Numbered from the stretch's first letter, positions 15,960 through 25,614 are shown. The stretch: 49,897 bases of DNA from Pseudonocardia sp. (GCF_029263155.1 NZ_JAJCYB010000121.1:1-49897); one strand, 5' to 3'. The notes: generated from the sequence alone by a model not told the origin. Numbers and translations: made by a program.

Positions 15960-17009
15960 TCAGGGTGGCGGGCCGGTCGTGGTGCCGACGCGCAGGGACA
16001 CCGGGAGCTCGACGTCGCCCGGGTGCCCGCCCGCCACCAGGTCCATCGCGATCTGCGCCGCGCGGCGGCCCTTCTCGTCGGTCGGCTGCACGACCGTGGT
16101 GAGGCGGGTGGCGCCGAGCCAGTGCAGGTCGGCGCCGTCGAAACCGGCCACGCTCACCTCGCCGGGTACCGCCAGCCCCAGCTCGGCCGCGGCCGCCAGC
16201 ACGCCGGCGGCGAGGACGTCGCTCTGCGCGATCACCGCCGTGGGCCTGCGGTGGGCGGGCACGTCGAGGATCGCGCGGCCGGCGTGGATGCCGTCGGCGA
16301 CGGCGTTGCTGGCCGTCTCGTACACCGGTACCGGCCCGAACACGTCCTCGACGCCCAGCAGGCGGTGCCGCACGTCGCGGTAGTGGGTGCGGGCCCGGCG
16401 GGCGGCGTCGACCGGGCCGCGGCGGCCGTCCAGGCGCAGCGGCATCGCGACGATCTCGACCCGACGGTGGCCCAGCCCGTGCAGGTGGCGGGCCAAGGAG
16501 GCGGTGCCGCCGCGGTCGTCGATGTCGACCAGCACGACGCCGTCGGCGACCGGCCCCTCGACCCCCACGATGGGGACGCCGCGGGCCCGCAGCGCGTCGA
16601 TCGCCGGGTCGTCCTCGAGGCCGCAGGTCGCGAAGATCGCGGCGTCGAGCGGGATGCGGGCGATCTGCTCGGTGGACGGGCGGCCGGTGTCGCCCGCGAG
16701 CAGGAGCAGCCCGACCCCGTGCGGGCCGAGCACCTCGGCGATGCCGTCGAGCAGTGCGACGGCGACGGGGTCGCGGAAGGCGTAGAGCAGCCGCTCCCCG
16801 ACGAACGCTCCGATGACGCCGCTGCGTCCCCGGCGCAGCGAGGCGGCGCGCGGGTCGGGGCCCGCGTAGCCCAGCTCGGCGGCGGCGGTGAGCACGCGCT
16901 CACGGGTGGGCGCCGCGACGCGCGGGCTGCCGGAGAACGCCAGCGAGGCCGTGGACGGGGACACGCCGGCGTGCGCGGCCACGGCGGCCAGGGTCGGGCG
17001 TGCGCTCAC
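15960..17009 (-). CDS. LacI-family transcriptional regulator
   Basis: A 349-residue regulator with an N-terminal LacI headpiece (LAAVAAHAGVSPSTASLAFSG, residues 7-27) and hinge, then a periplasmic-binding-like sugar-sensing domain (from about residue 60). The GTG at 17009 starts the headpiece directly. It is divergent from the MFS transporter gene, and a perfect 16-base palindrome lies between, so it very probably represses that transporter in response to a sugar-like ligand. Confidence 0.85.
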   Translation of the reverse strand: MSARPTLAAVAAHAGVSPSTASLAFSGSPRVAAPTRERVLTAAAELGYAGPDPRAASLRRGRSGVIGAFVGERLLYAFRDPVAVALLDGIAEVLGPHGVGLLLLAGDTGRPSTEQIARIPLDAAIFATCGLEDDPAIDALRARGVPIVGVEGPVADGVVLVDIDDRGGTASLARHLHGLGHRRVEIVAMPLRLDGRRGPVDAARRARTHYRDVRHRLLGVEDVFGPVPVYETASNAVADGIHAGRAILDVPAHRRPTAVIAQSDVLAAGVLAAAAELGLAVPGEVSVAGFDGADLHWLGATRLTTVVQPTDEKGRRAAQIAMDLVAGGHPGDVELPVSLRVGTTTGPPP

Positions 17010-17085
17010 GGCCCGAACGGTAGCGGTGATCCTCGCATCACACCGGAACCGGTTGAGCCGGGACGGGCGGACCGCGTACCGTCGC

Positions 17086-17101
17086 ATCGAATCGATTCGA
17101 T
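17086..17101. promoter_or_regulatory. LacI-type operator
   Basis: ATCGAATCGATTCGAT is a perfect 16-base palindrome with a central CG, the symmetry typical of LacI-family operators. It ends 11 bases before the MFS start codon. Binding by the neighbouring LacI protein is inferred. Confidence 0.6.
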
Positions 17102-17112
17102 CGGAGTCCGAC

Positions 17113-18258
17113 GTGACCACGCTGCTGCGCACCCGCACCGCGGTGGTGGTGGCCTTCGCCGCCAACGGCCTCGCGTTCGCGTCGTTCATGAGCCGTGCTC
17201 CGGCCGTCGGCGACACGCTCGGGCTGTCCACGGCGGAGTTCGCGCTGCTGCTGCTGTGCCTGTCCGTCGGTGCGGTGATCGGGCTGCCGCTGTCCGGGCC
17301 GCTCGTCGCGCGCTTCGGGCCGGGCCGGGCCGTGCTTGCCGGCGCCCTCACCGTCACCCTCGGTCTCGCCGGGCTCTCGACCGGCCTGCTCGCCGGCGCG
17401 GTGCCGCCCGCGGCGGCCGGCCTGCTCGTCACCGGGCTCGGGATGGGCGTGTGGGACGTCGCGATGAACGTCGAGGGTGCCGACGTCGAACGCCGCCTCG
17501 GCCGGCCGCTCATGCCGCGCCTGCACGGGGCGTTCAGCCTCGGCACGGTCGGCGGCGCCGGTGTCGGCGCGCTCTGTGCCGCCCTCGGGGTGCCGCTCGC
17601 CGCCCAGGTGCTCGGCGTCGTGGTGCTGGTCCCGCCCCTCATGATCGTCACGGTGCGGTTCTTCGCGGCCCCTCCCGCGCCGCGGGAGCCCGGTTCGGGG
17701 GGTGGCGTGCTGGCCGCCTGGCGGGAGCCGCGCACGCTGCTCGTGGGGCTGCTGGTGCTCGCGTTCGCGTTCACCGAGGGCACGGCCAACGACTGGATCG
17801 CCTACGCGCTGGTCAACGGGCACGGCGCGAGCGAGACGGTGGGCGCCGTCGCGTTCGGGTGCTTCGTCAGCGCGATGACGGCCGGGCGGTTCTTCGGCGG
17901 GTCTCTGCTGGAGCGCTTCGGGCGGGTGGCGGTGCTGCGGGCCGCCGCGGCGGTGGCGCTGGTCGGGCTGCTGCTGGTCGTGCGGGGCGGGTCGGCGCCG
18001 ATCGCGCTGGTGGGCGCGCTGTTCTGGGGCGTCGGCGCGGCGCTCGGGTTCCCGGTCGGGATGAGCGCGGCCGCCGACGATCCCGCACGGGCCGCGGCAC
18101 GGGTGTCCGTCGTCAGCTCCGTGGGCTACACCGCGTTCCTGGCGGGGCCACCGCTGATCGGCCTGCTCGGCGACCGCGTGGGGATCCTCCCCGCGCTGCT
18201 CGTGGTGCTGGGGGCACTCGTGCTGGGGCTGGCGGCGGCGGGCGCCGCGCGGCCGGCG
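17113..18258 (+). CDS. MFS transporter, no stop at expected end
   Basis: A 12-helix major facilitator protein. The conserved loop motif appears as GPLVARFGPGRAVLAG near residue 73, and the second half includes a GRFFGGSLLERFG loop near 260. It resembles the FucP/YbjJ-like sugar transporter group. The family-like sequence ends about residue 380, next to 18258, but the frame stays open to a stop at 19597-19599, through sequence antisense to the next gene. In the +1 frame a stop comes at 18320. Either there is a frameshift or lost stop, or the product carries a 440-residue tail. I give the coordinates of the recognisable transporter only. Confidence 0.75.
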
Positions 18259-19695
18259 CTACTGGAACGACACGAACACCGGCGGGACCGGGCCGACGTC
18301 CAGCGTCTGCGCAGGCGTGAACGTCGGGGTGTCCTCGTCGAAGAAGTTCTTCCAGCCCCAACCCACGCCGGGCGGCTCGCCCTCGTGCAGGGCGTTCCAG
18401 GTGCCGAGCTTGAGGTCGGGGGTGCCGAAGCCGTCGGCGTGCAGCACCACGGCGAGTTCGTCGCGGGAGGTGTCGAGCCGCTCCCGCTCGCGGATCATCG
18501 ACAGCCGGAACTGGTGGACCATCAACAGCTTCTGCGGCAGCGCGTTCTCGGCGGTCAGATCGGCCAGCCAGGTGATCACCGAGTTCACCTCGTCGACGCC
18601 GACCGTGCCGATCTGCTCCAGCGGCCGCTGGTCGGGACCCAGGCGCCACTCCGGATCCAGGGCGAGCCCGACGTGCGGCTGGGCGAGCAGCTCGGTGTAG
18701 CGCTGCGCCTGGGTCAGGAAGTCGGTGCGGCCGGGCTGCAGGTCCAGCACGACGTAGACGCCCGCCTCGCGGGCCGCGTCCACCCACGGGCGCAGGAACT
18801 CGACCTCGGCCTCGGAGCTGTAGTCGCCGTCGGGGCCGGGGCCGCTGTCGGCGATCGTGCTGATGAGCTCGAACGCCGGGACGACCGGCTGGTCGGAGAC
18901 GGCGTCGTACTCGGCGGCCAGCTCCCGGGCCCGCGCGATCGAGGCCGGGATGTCCTGCTCGCCGAGCACGCCCAGCGCGGGCACGCCCGGGTGGCCGTAG
19001 AGCGCCACCATCCGGCGCCCGGGGAACAGCACCTGCCCGCCGCCGGGGAGCTGCCGGCCGGCGGCCGCGACGTCGAGGCGGGTGGCGAGGGTGTCCGCGT
19101 CGCCGAACGCGGAGCCCAGGGCGATCACGTGGGCCGGGCGCGGGTCCAGGCCGGGCGGGGCCGCGACGCGGGGGTCCGGGTCGGTGACCCGCTCCACCCG
19201 GGCACCCGCCGCCCGCGCCGTGGCCGTCGCCGCGGAGGCGGCGTGGGTCGCGAGCACCAGCACCCCGGGTCGGGGCGTCGGCGGGGCCACCACCGGGGCG
19301 TCGGCGACGGGCCGGTCACCCGCCCAGGCCGCCGCGGCGCTCCCGAACGGCAGGACGGCGGTGGCGCCCAGGCGGTCCAGCTCGGCGGCGACACCTGCGG
19401 GGTCCCCGTCGGCGGGCGTGAGGAGCAGCGGCAGCCCCGACCCGCTCGCCTCGTCCTGGGCGGGCGGGTCGTCCGCCCCGGCGAGCGCCACCACCGGGGA
19501 CGACGCGAACAGCGCACCCGACACGGCCACCGCCAGCGCGGCCGGATCGTCGGTCCCGAGCACCGTGACGGCCTCGGCCGGCGTGCTGACCTGCGGTGAC
19601 ACCGGCGGGTCCGGAGCCTGCGCCGTACACCCCGCGACCAGCAGCGCCGCCACCACGAGTGCCCACGCCCGTGCCCTGCCCGGTGATTCCCCCAC
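18259..19695 (-). CDS. Conserved secreted lipoprotein
   Basis: This 478-residue protein has a signal peptide and lipobox (LVAGC at about residues 19-23). Residues 40-235 form an Ala-rich alpha/beta domain with repeated VLGTDDPAALAVAVS-type segments, reminiscent of a cell-wall-binding repeat fold. The C-terminal 240 residues look like a TIM-barrel: VLDLQPGR, VGLALDPEW and LMVHQF lie at successive strand ends, as in glycoside-hydrolase-like proteins. Catalytic residues cannot be named safely. It acts outside the membrane. The GTG at 19695 begins the signal peptide. Confidence 0.75.
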   Translation of the reverse strand: MGESPGRARAWALVVAALLVAGCTAQAPDPPVSPQVSTPAEAVTVLGTDDPAALAVAVSGALFASSPVVALAGADDPPAQDEASGSGLPLLLTPADGDPAGVAAELDRLGATAVLPFGSAAAAWAGDRPVADAPVVAPPTPRPGVLVLATHAASAATATARAAGARVERVTDPDPRVAAPPGLDPRPAHVIALGSAFGDADTLATRLDVAAAGRQLPGGGQVLFPGRRMVALYGHPGVPALGVLGEQDIPASIARARELAAEYDAVSDQPVVPAFELISTIADSGPGPDGDYSSEAEVEFLRPWVDAAREAGVYVVLDLQPGRTDFLTQAQRYTELLAQPHVGLALDPEWRLGPDQRPLEQIGTVGVDEVNSVITWLADLTAENALPQKLLMVHQFRLSMIRERERLDTSRDELAVVLHADGFGTPDLKLGTWNALHEGEPPGVGWGWKNFFDEDTPTFTPAQTLDVGPVPPVFVSFQ

Positions 19696-19768
19696 CTGAC
19701 GCGACCCTAGGTCACGTCCGGCCCGGCCGCTGCCCGGGGCGACCCGGTGCCGCCGACGGCAGCGCCGG

Positions 19769-20365
19769 TCACGGCGCCACCGGGGTGTTCCAGCGGCGCC
19801 ACAGGGCGAGCACGCGGGTGCCGGCCACCAGCAGCGCCGCGCCCAGGGCCACCGGGAGTTCGGGGAGCCCCGCCGCGTCGCCCGCCACGACCACCGCCGC
19901 CCCGCCTGCCGCGGCCACCGCGTAGATCTCGCGGCGCAGGATCGTCGGGATCTCATTGAGCAGCACGTCGCGCAGCACCCCGCCGCCCACACCGGTGATC
20001 ACCCCGACGAGCCCGGCGGTGACGGCGGGCGCGCCCGCGGCCAGCGCGACCGCCGTGCCCGTGGTGACGAACAGCGCCAGCCCGAACGCGTCGGCGAGCT
20101 GCACGGCGCGTCGCAGCCGGCTGACGGCCGGGTGCCAGCGGAGCACCAGCAGCGCCACCACCGCCGGCACGACCAGGTAGGGCCATTGCCGCAGCGTGCT
20201 GGGCGGGGTGACGCCGAGCAGGACGTCGCGCACGACCCCGCCGCCCAGCCCGGTCACGGCCGCGAGCAGCATGACCCCGAACAGGTCGAGCCGGGCGTGC
20301 ACGGCGGCCAACGCGCCGGACGCGGCGAACACGGCCACGCCGAGGAGATCGAGGACGACCAGCAC
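19769..20365 (-). CDS. Trimeric intracellular cation (TRIC) channel-family protein
   Basis: This 198-residue, seven-helix protein is made of two similar halves, each with the TRIC/UPF0126 glycine motif: GLGGGVVRDVLLG near residue 39 and GVGGGVLRDVLLNEIP near 124. Bacterial TRIC proteins are homotrimeric K+-permeable channels in the plasma membrane. The length is normal. It lies between the lipoprotein and the BtuF-like gene, all leftward. Confidence 0.88.
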   Translation of the reverse strand: MLVVLDLLGVAVFAASGALAAVHARLDLFGVMLLAAVTGLGGGVVRDVLLGVTPPSTLRQWPYLVVPAVVALLVLRWHPAVSRLRRAVQLADAFGLALFVTTGTAVALAAGAPAVTAGLVGVITGVGGGVLRDVLLNEIPTILRREIYAVAAAGGAAVVVAGDAAGLPELPVALGAALLVAGTRVLALWRRWNTPVAP

Positions 20366-20483
20366 CGAGTCAGCGTAGGGCGCCGCCGGTCGGCGTGATC
20401 GCCGAGACCGGTGCCCGGTCGCCCACGACCGACGTCCCGGCCGCGACGATCGCGCAGCGGCCGCCGGGGCAGCGGGCCGGGAG

Positions 20484-21230
20484 CTATCCGAGCGCCTCCG
20501 GCAGCTCGCGGGCGGCGGCGGCGAGGCTGGGGCCGTACCACGTCAGCAGCCGGCCGCTGACCAGCACCGACGGCACGTCGGGGAACGCCTCGGGCCCGTC
20601 GTCGGCGGTGAACAGGTAGGGCTCGTCGGGCAGCACCGCGAGATCGTGCGGCGGGAGGTCGGCCGGGTCGAACCGCGGGTAGCGCTCGGGGTCGTCGGCG
20701 AGCACGTTGTCGACGCCCAGGCGCGCCAGCAGCGCACCGGTGAACGTGTCGCGGCCCACCGCCATCCACGGCTTGCGCCAGATCGGGATCACCGCGCGGC
20801 GCCGCGTGGCCGGCTCGGGCCGTTCCCGCCACGCGGTCTCGGCGTCGTCGAGCCAGGACGGGCGGTCGAGGCCGCAGGCGGCGAGCATCCGGGCCAGCGA
20901 CCCGAACGCGTCGTCGAGCGTGCGGATGTCGGTGACGTACACCGCGATCCCCGCGGCGCGCAGGGCGTCGAGATCGGGAACCCGGTTCTCCTCCTGGTTG
21001 GCCACGACGAGGTCCGGCGCCAGCGACACGATCGCGTCGACGTCGGGGTTCTTGGTGCCGCGGACCCGCGCGACGTCGAGATCGGCGGGATGGGTGCACC
21101 AGTCCGTGGCGCCCACGAGCAGCCCGGGTGCGCCGGCGGCCACGGCCTCGGTCAGCGAGGGCACGATCGACACCACCCGCCGGACCCGCAGCGGTACCTC
21201 CACGACGTTCCCGAGATCGTCCGCAACCAC
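20484..21230 (-). CDS. Helical-backbone metal receptor (BtuF-like), no signal peptide
   Basis: A 248-residue protein of the BtuF/FhuD periplasmic-binding class III fold: RVVSIVPSLTEAVAA near residue 18 opens domain 1, and an IVSLAPDLVVANQEEN segment near 88 is the classic cobalamin/siderophore-binding helix start. It lacks a signal peptide and no ABC permease or ATPase is near, unlike a true uptake protein. It may be a cytoplasmic corrinoid- or metal-binding relative, of interest because a B12 enzyme (icmF) is encoded 5 kb away, but the link is only inference. Confidence 0.78.
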   Translation of the reverse strand: MVADDLGNVVEVPLRVRRVVSIVPSLTEAVAAGAPGLLVGATDWCTHPADLDVARVRGTKNPDVDAIVSLAPDLVVANQEENRVPDLDALRAAGIAVYVTDIRTLDDAFGSLARMLAACGLDRPSWLDDAETAWRERPEPATRRRAVIPIWRKPWMAVGRDTFTGALLARLGVDNVLADDPERYPRFDPADLPPHDLAVLPDEPYLFTADDGPEAFPDVPSVLVSGRLLTWYGPSLAAAARELPEALG

Positions 21231-21338
21231 GTCCGCACCCTACGACGCGCCCGATCCGGTCGGGCGCCGGCACGGTGGCGGCGAAACAGTACGCACCCGG
21301 CGCTTGACGTGGCCGCTCCGATGAGGACGATCAGCGGC

Positions 21339-22829
21339 GTGCCCAGACCTGTGCAGCACAGCCTCTTCATCGACGGACAGTGGGCCGCCGGAGCCGGCGG
21401 CACCGACGACGTGATCAACCCGTTCGACGGGAGCGTGGTCGAGACGGTCGGTCTGGCCGGGCCCGACGACGTGGCGCGCGCGGTCGCCGCGGCGCGCACC
21501 GCCTTCGACACCGGCCCGTGGCGGAGCACCCCGGCGCCCGAGCGCGGGGCGCTGCTGCGCCGCGTCGCCGACCTGCTCGTGCGGGACAAGGAGTCGATCG
21601 CCCACACCGAGACCCTCGACACCGGCAAGACGATCGGCGAGTCCCGCATCGACGTCGACGACGTGGTCGCGGTGTTCCGCTACTACGCCGACCTCGCCGA
21701 CAAGGACGCCGGCCGGATCGTCGACGTGGGTCAGGCCCACGTGCTCTCCCGCGTCGTGCACGAGCCGGTCGGCGTGTGCGTGCTGATCACGCCGTGGAAC
21801 TACCCGCTGCTGCAGCTGTCCTGGAAGCTCGCGCCCGCGCTCGCCGCCGGCAACACCTGCGTGATCAAGCCCAGCGAGGTCACGCCGCTGACCAGCGTGC
21901 TGCTGGTGCGGCTGTGCGAGGAGGCCGGGGTGCCGCCGGGCGTGGTCAACATCGTGCTGGGCGACGGCCGCAGCGTCGGCGCCCCGCTCACCGAGCACCC
22001 GTCCGTGGACATGGTCAGCTTCACCGGCGGGCTGACCACCGGCCAGGCGATCATCCGCGCGAGTGCCGCCACCGTGAAGCGGGTGGCCGTGGAGCTGGGC
22101 GGCAAGAACCCCAACATCGTCTTCGCCGACACCCCGCTCGACCTGGCCGCCGACTGGGCGCTCACGGCCGTGTTCCTGCACGCCGGGCAGGTCTGCTCGG
22201 CGGGGGCGCGGCTGATCGTCGAGGACTCGGTGCACGACGAGCTGCTCGCCGAGATCGGGCGCCGGGCCGAGCTGATCCGGCTCGGGGGCGGGCTGGTGGA
22301 GGGCACCGAGAGCGGGCCGCTGGTCTCCGCCGCGCAGCGCGACAAGATCGAGCGGTTCGTGGCCGACGCCCTCGCCGACGGTGCGCGGCTCGTCGCGGGC
22401 GGGCGCCGACCCGACGAGCCGGAGCTGGCCGACGGGTTCTTCTACCGGCCCACCGTGCTCGCCGACGTCACCCGGGACATGCGCGTGATCCGCGAGGAGA
22501 CGTTCGGGCCGATCCTCACCGTCGAGCGGTTCGGCACCGAGGCCGAGGCGATCGCGCTGGGCAACGACACCGAGTACGGGCTCGCCGGTGGGGTCTGGAC
22601 CGCCGACATGGCCCGGGCGCACCGGGTCGCGGGAGCGCTGCGCCACGGCACGGTGTGGATCAACGACTTCCACCCCTACGTCCCGGGGGCGGAGTGGGGC
22701 GGGATGAAGTCCTCCGGCAACGGCCGGGAGCTGGGACCGACCGGGCTGGCCGAGTACCAGGAGCACAAGCACGTGTGGCACAACACCGCACCGGAGCCCG
22801 CGGGCTGGTTCACCGGCGGCAGGCGATGA
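21339..22829 (+). CDS. Betaine-aldehyde dehydrogenase-like ALDH
   Basis: A 496-residue NAD(P)-dependent aldehyde dehydrogenase: TPWNYP with the oxyanion Asn at residue 154, catalytic Glu252 in VELGGKNP and catalytic Cys286 in GQVCSAGARL. Overall pattern is closest to BetB/GbsA, which oxidise betaine aldehyde to glycine betaine. The GTG at 21339 has GAGGA upstream; an in-frame ATG at 21321 is the alternative. The choline-dehydrogenase-like gene follows after 46 bases, giving a plausible choline-to-betaine pair. Confidence 0.85.
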   Translation: MPRPVQHSLFIDGQWAAGAGGTDDVINPFDGSVVETVGLAGPDDVARAVAAARTAFDTGPWRSTPAPERGALLRRVADLLVRDKESIAHTETLDTGKTIGESRIDVDDVVAVFRYYADLADKDAGRIVDVGQAHVLSRVVHEPVGVCVLITPWNYPLLQLSWKLAPALAAGNTCVIKPSEVTPLTSVLLVRLCEEAGVPPGVVNIVLGDGRSVGAPLTEHPSVDMVSFTGGLTTGQAIIRASAATVKRVAVELGGKNPNIVFADTPLDLAADWALTAVFLHAGQVCSAGARLIVEDSVHDELLAEIGRRAELIRLGGGLVEGTESGPLVSAAQRDKIERFVADALADGARLVAGGRRPDEPELADGFFYRPTVLADVTRDMRVIREETFGPILTVERFGTEAEAIALGNDTEYGLAGGVWTADMARAHRVAGALRHGTVWINDFHPYVPGAEWGGMKSSGNGRELGPTGLAEYQEHKHVWHNTAPEPAGWFTGGRR

Positions 22830-22875
22830 GCGCCGCGTGGCCCGCGCGCGCGGCGAGGAACCCGGAGGCAGCCCC

Positions 22876-24423
22876 GTGACCGAGACAGTCGACTACGTCG
22901 TCGTCGGTGGCGGGTCGTCGGGCTGCGCGCTCGCGGCGCGGCTGTCCGAGGACCCGGGCGTCACCGTCGCGCTGCTCGAGGCGGGGCCGTCCGACGTCGG
23001 CGACCCGGCGATACTGCGGCTGACCGACTGGATGGGGCTGCTCGACTCCGGCTACGACTGGGACTACCCCGTCGAGCCGCAGGAACGCGGCAACTCCTTC
23101 CTGCGCCATGCCCGGGCGAAGGTGCTGGGCGGGTGCTCGTCGCACAACTCGTGCATCGCGTTCTGGACCCCGCGCGAGGACCTCGACGAGTGGGCGGCAG
23201 GCGGCTGCGAGGGCTGGTCGGCCGACGAGTGCCGGCCGCTGCTGGCGCGCCTGGAGACCAACGACGGGGAGTGGGAGGGCCACGGCCGGACCGGGCCGGT
23301 GAACCTCATGCAGATCCCGCCCGACGACCCGTGCGGCGTCGCCGTGCTGGAGGCCGCGGCCGCCGTCGGGATGCCCACCGTGCGGTTCAACGAGGGCACC
23401 ACCGTCACCGACGGCGCCGGGTTCTTCCAGATCAACTCCTTCCCCGACGGCACGCGCGCGTCGGCGTCGGTGAGCTACCTGCACCCGATCCTCGGCACGC
23501 GCACCAACCTGACGGTGATCACCGGGGCGTGGGCGTCGCGGGTGCTCTTCGACGGCCTGCGGGCCACGGGCGTCGAGTACCAGCAGGACATCGGCCCGGG
23601 ACGGCGCACGGTCACCGCGCGGCGCGAGGTGATCCTCTCGGCGGGCGCGATCGACACCCCGAAGCTGCTCATGCTCTCGGGCATCGGGCCGGGGGAACAC
23701 CTGCGCGACTTCGGCATCGACGTGCTCGTCGACGCTCCGGGAGTCGGGGAGAACCTGGACGACCACGTCGAGGGCCTGGTCATGTGGGAGGCCGCGCGGC
23801 CGATGGTCACCCGCTCCACGCAGTGGTGGGAGATCGGGCTGTTCACCCGCACGCGGCCCGACCTCGACCGGCCGGACCTGATGATGCACTACGGCTCGGT
23901 GCCCTTCGACCTCAACACGGTGCGCTGGGGCTACCCGACCACCGACAACGGCTTCAGCCTCACCCCGAACGTGACGCGCGGCCGGTCGCGGGGCACGGTG
24001 CGGCTGCGGTCGCGCGACTTCCGCGACCGGGCGCGGGTCGATCCCCGGTACTTCACCGACGCGGAAGGCCACGACATGGCCGTGATGCTGCACGGCGTGA
24101 AGCTCGCGCGGCGCATCGCCGCGCAGCCCGCGCTGGAGGGCTGGATCGCCCGGGAACTGACACCGGGGCCCGACGCGGTCACCGACGACGACCTCGTCGA
24201 CTACGTCACCCGGACCCACAACACCGTCTACCACCCGGCCTGCACGGCGAAGATGGGACCGGCGTCGGACCCGATGGCGGTGGTCGACCCGCAGCTGCGG
24301 GTGCGCGGGGTAGCGGGGCTGCGCGTCGCGGACGCGTCGATCCTGCCGTTCCTCCCGGCGATCAACCCCAACATCACCTGCATGATGGTGGGGGAGAAGG
24401 CGGCTGATCTGCTCCGTGCCTGA
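22876..24423 (+). CDS. GMC-family oxidoreductase (choline dehydrogenase-like)
   Basis: This 515-residue FAD protein has the GMC signature: dinucleotide motif VVVGGGSSGC at residues 8-17, KVLGGCSSHN near 83, the second GMC signature GAIDTPKLLMLSGIG near 258, and a C-terminal catalytic region with YHPACTAKMG and INPNITCMM. It probably oxidises an alcohol, with choline the best guess given the BetB-like neighbour. The GTG at 22876 is chosen because GGAGG lies 8 bases before it. The end overlaps the next gene by 8 bases. Confidence 0.86.
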   Translation: MTETVDYVVVGGGSSGCALAARLSEDPGVTVALLEAGPSDVGDPAILRLTDWMGLLDSGYDWDYPVEPQERGNSFLRHARAKVLGGCSSHNSCIAFWTPREDLDEWAAGGCEGWSADECRPLLARLETNDGEWEGHGRTGPVNLMQIPPDDPCGVAVLEAAAAVGMPTVRFNEGTTVTDGAGFFQINSFPDGTRASASVSYLHPILGTRTNLTVITGAWASRVLFDGLRATGVEYQQDIGPGRRTVTARREVILSAGAIDTPKLLMLSGIGPGEHLRDFGIDVLVDAPGVGENLDDHVEGLVMWEAARPMVTRSTQWWEIGLFTRTRPDLDRPDLMMHYGSVPFDLNTVRWGYPTTDNGFSLTPNVTRGRSRGTVRLRSRDFRDRARVDPRYFTDAEGHDMAVMLHGVKLARRIAAQPALEGWIARELTPGPDAVTDDDLVDYVTRTHNTVYHPACTAKMGPASDPMAVVDPQLRVRGVAGLRVADASILPFLPAINPNITCMMVGEKAADLLRA

Positions 24424-24868
24424 CCTCCCCGGAACCGATCCGTGGTCCCGCCAGGACGCGCTCGCCCGCTCCACCACGGCGTGGGGGGCGGCGAGCGTCG
24501 TGGGCGGGCTCGGTCTCGCCGCGTGCCGGCGAGGCCCCTTCGCGACGGCGTTCGGGCTGCAGAACGCGGGCTGGGGCGCGGTGGACCTCGCCATCGTGGT
24601 GGTCGCCCAGCGGCTGAAGGCCGGCCGGATGGCTCGCCTGACCGATCCGTACGCACCTGCCGCCGTGGCCGCCGAGTCGCGCAAGCTCCGCCGGGCGCTG
24701 CTGGTGAACGTGCTGCTCGACGCCGGGTACGTGGTCGGCGGGGCCGCGCTGTGGCGGCGGCGGCGCGGGACACCGGGTCCGGCGGGGGCGAGCGCGGGGA
24801 TCGTCGTGCAGGGGGCGTTCCTGCTGGCCCACGACGCCCACCACGCCTACTGGTCCGGTCGGCGCTGA
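24416..24868 (+). CDS. Small membrane protein (DUF6992-like)
   Basis: A 150-residue protein with four hydrophobic stretches (about residues 20-38, 47-65, 92-113 and 122-140). GLQNAGWGAVDL and a C-terminal HDAHHAYW are distinctive; they resemble DUF6992-type proteins of unknown role. It starts with a GTG that overlaps the GMC stop, so the three genes from 21339 probably form one operon. Its function in betaine synthesis, if any, is unknown. Confidence 0.7.
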   Translation: MPDLPGTDPWSRQDALARSTTAWGAASVVGGLGLAACRRGPFATAFGLQNAGWGAVDLAIVVVAQRLKAGRMARLTDPYAPAAVAAESRKLRRALLVNVLLDAGYVVGGAALWRRRRGTPGPAGASAGIVVQGAFLLAHDAHHAYWSGRR

Positions 24869-24941
24869 GGCGATCGGTCGGAGCGGGACATGAGCGTCGC
24901 CGGTCGTGTCCCGGCCGTCGACCTCGCGGGCCCGGCGGTCC

Positions 24942-25514
24942 TCAGCGCCGTGACCCCGGCGTCGCCGCGGGGGACGAGCCGCGCGCCGGTGCGGCGGCGG
25001 AGCGCCGCGTGGACCGGCTGCGGGGGGCGCTGACCACCATGTCCTGCGCCCCGAGTTCCTCCGCCACCTGACACGGGTTGACCGGGGCGGCCCGCATCGC
25101 GATGCGCTGCAGCAGCTCGCGCAGTACCGTGCGCTCCCCGTCGGCCAGCGGCGCGAGCACGGCGTCCTCGGCGCCGCGCAGGGCGCGTTCCAGCGCGCAC
25201 AACCGCGCGCCGCCGTCGGTGGTGAGCGCGATGCGCCGGGCCCGGCGGTCGGCCGGGTCGGGGCGGCGCTCGACGAGACCGGCCGACTCCAGGTCGTCGA
25301 GGAGGTAGGTCATCACCGTGCGGTCGACGCCCAGGTGCTGGGCGAGCGCGAGCTGGCTTCCGGCCTCACCGCGGCCCGCGGCGGCGAGCACCTGGTAGCC
25401 GCGTGGTCCACCCGGCACCTCCGCGACGACCTCGTCGATCGCGCGCAGGTAGGTGCGCATGACCGTACCCAGCGCCCAGCCCAGGTCGGACTCGAGCCGC
25501 GGCGGTGTGGTCAT
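24942..25514 (-). CDS. MarR-family transcriptional regulator
   Basis: This 190-residue protein has a winged helix at about residues 35-105: LALAQHLGVDRTVMTYLLDDL is the recognition region and RRPDPADRRARRIALT is the wing, both typical of MarR. The C-terminal 40 residues are Arg/Ser/Ala-rich and probably disordered. It is divergent from the flavin reductase gene, an arrangement often seen where MarR proteins respond to quinones or oxidants. The ATG at 25514 is preferred over upstream starts. Confidence 0.85.
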   Translation of the reverse strand: MTTPPRLESDLGWALGTVMRTYLRAIDEVVAEVPGGPRGYQVLAAAGRGEAGSQLALAQHLGVDRTVMTYLLDDLESAGLVERRPDPADRRARRIALTTDGGARLCALERALRGAEDAVLAPLADGERTVLRELLQRIAMRAAPVNPCQVAEELGAQDMVVSAPRSRSTRRSAAAPARGSSPAATPGSRR

Positions 25515-25551
25515 TCGTCCCAGTCTACGCGGAACGCGCGGCCGCATATTG

Positions 25552-25577
25552 TCTGTTTGGGCGATCGTCTGTTAGGC
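25552..25577. promoter_or_regulatory. Direct repeats in MarR/flavin-reductase gap
   Basis: TCTGTTTGGGC (25552-25562) and TCTGTTAGGC (25568-25577) are near-identical repeats 16 bases apart, in the 100-base space between the divergent starts. They may be regulator half-sites or part of the promoter. No perfect palindrome is visible. Confidence 0.4.
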
Positions 25578-25614
25578 AGAGCATCGTCAGGAAAGAGTGA
25601 ATGAGGAGATCGCG

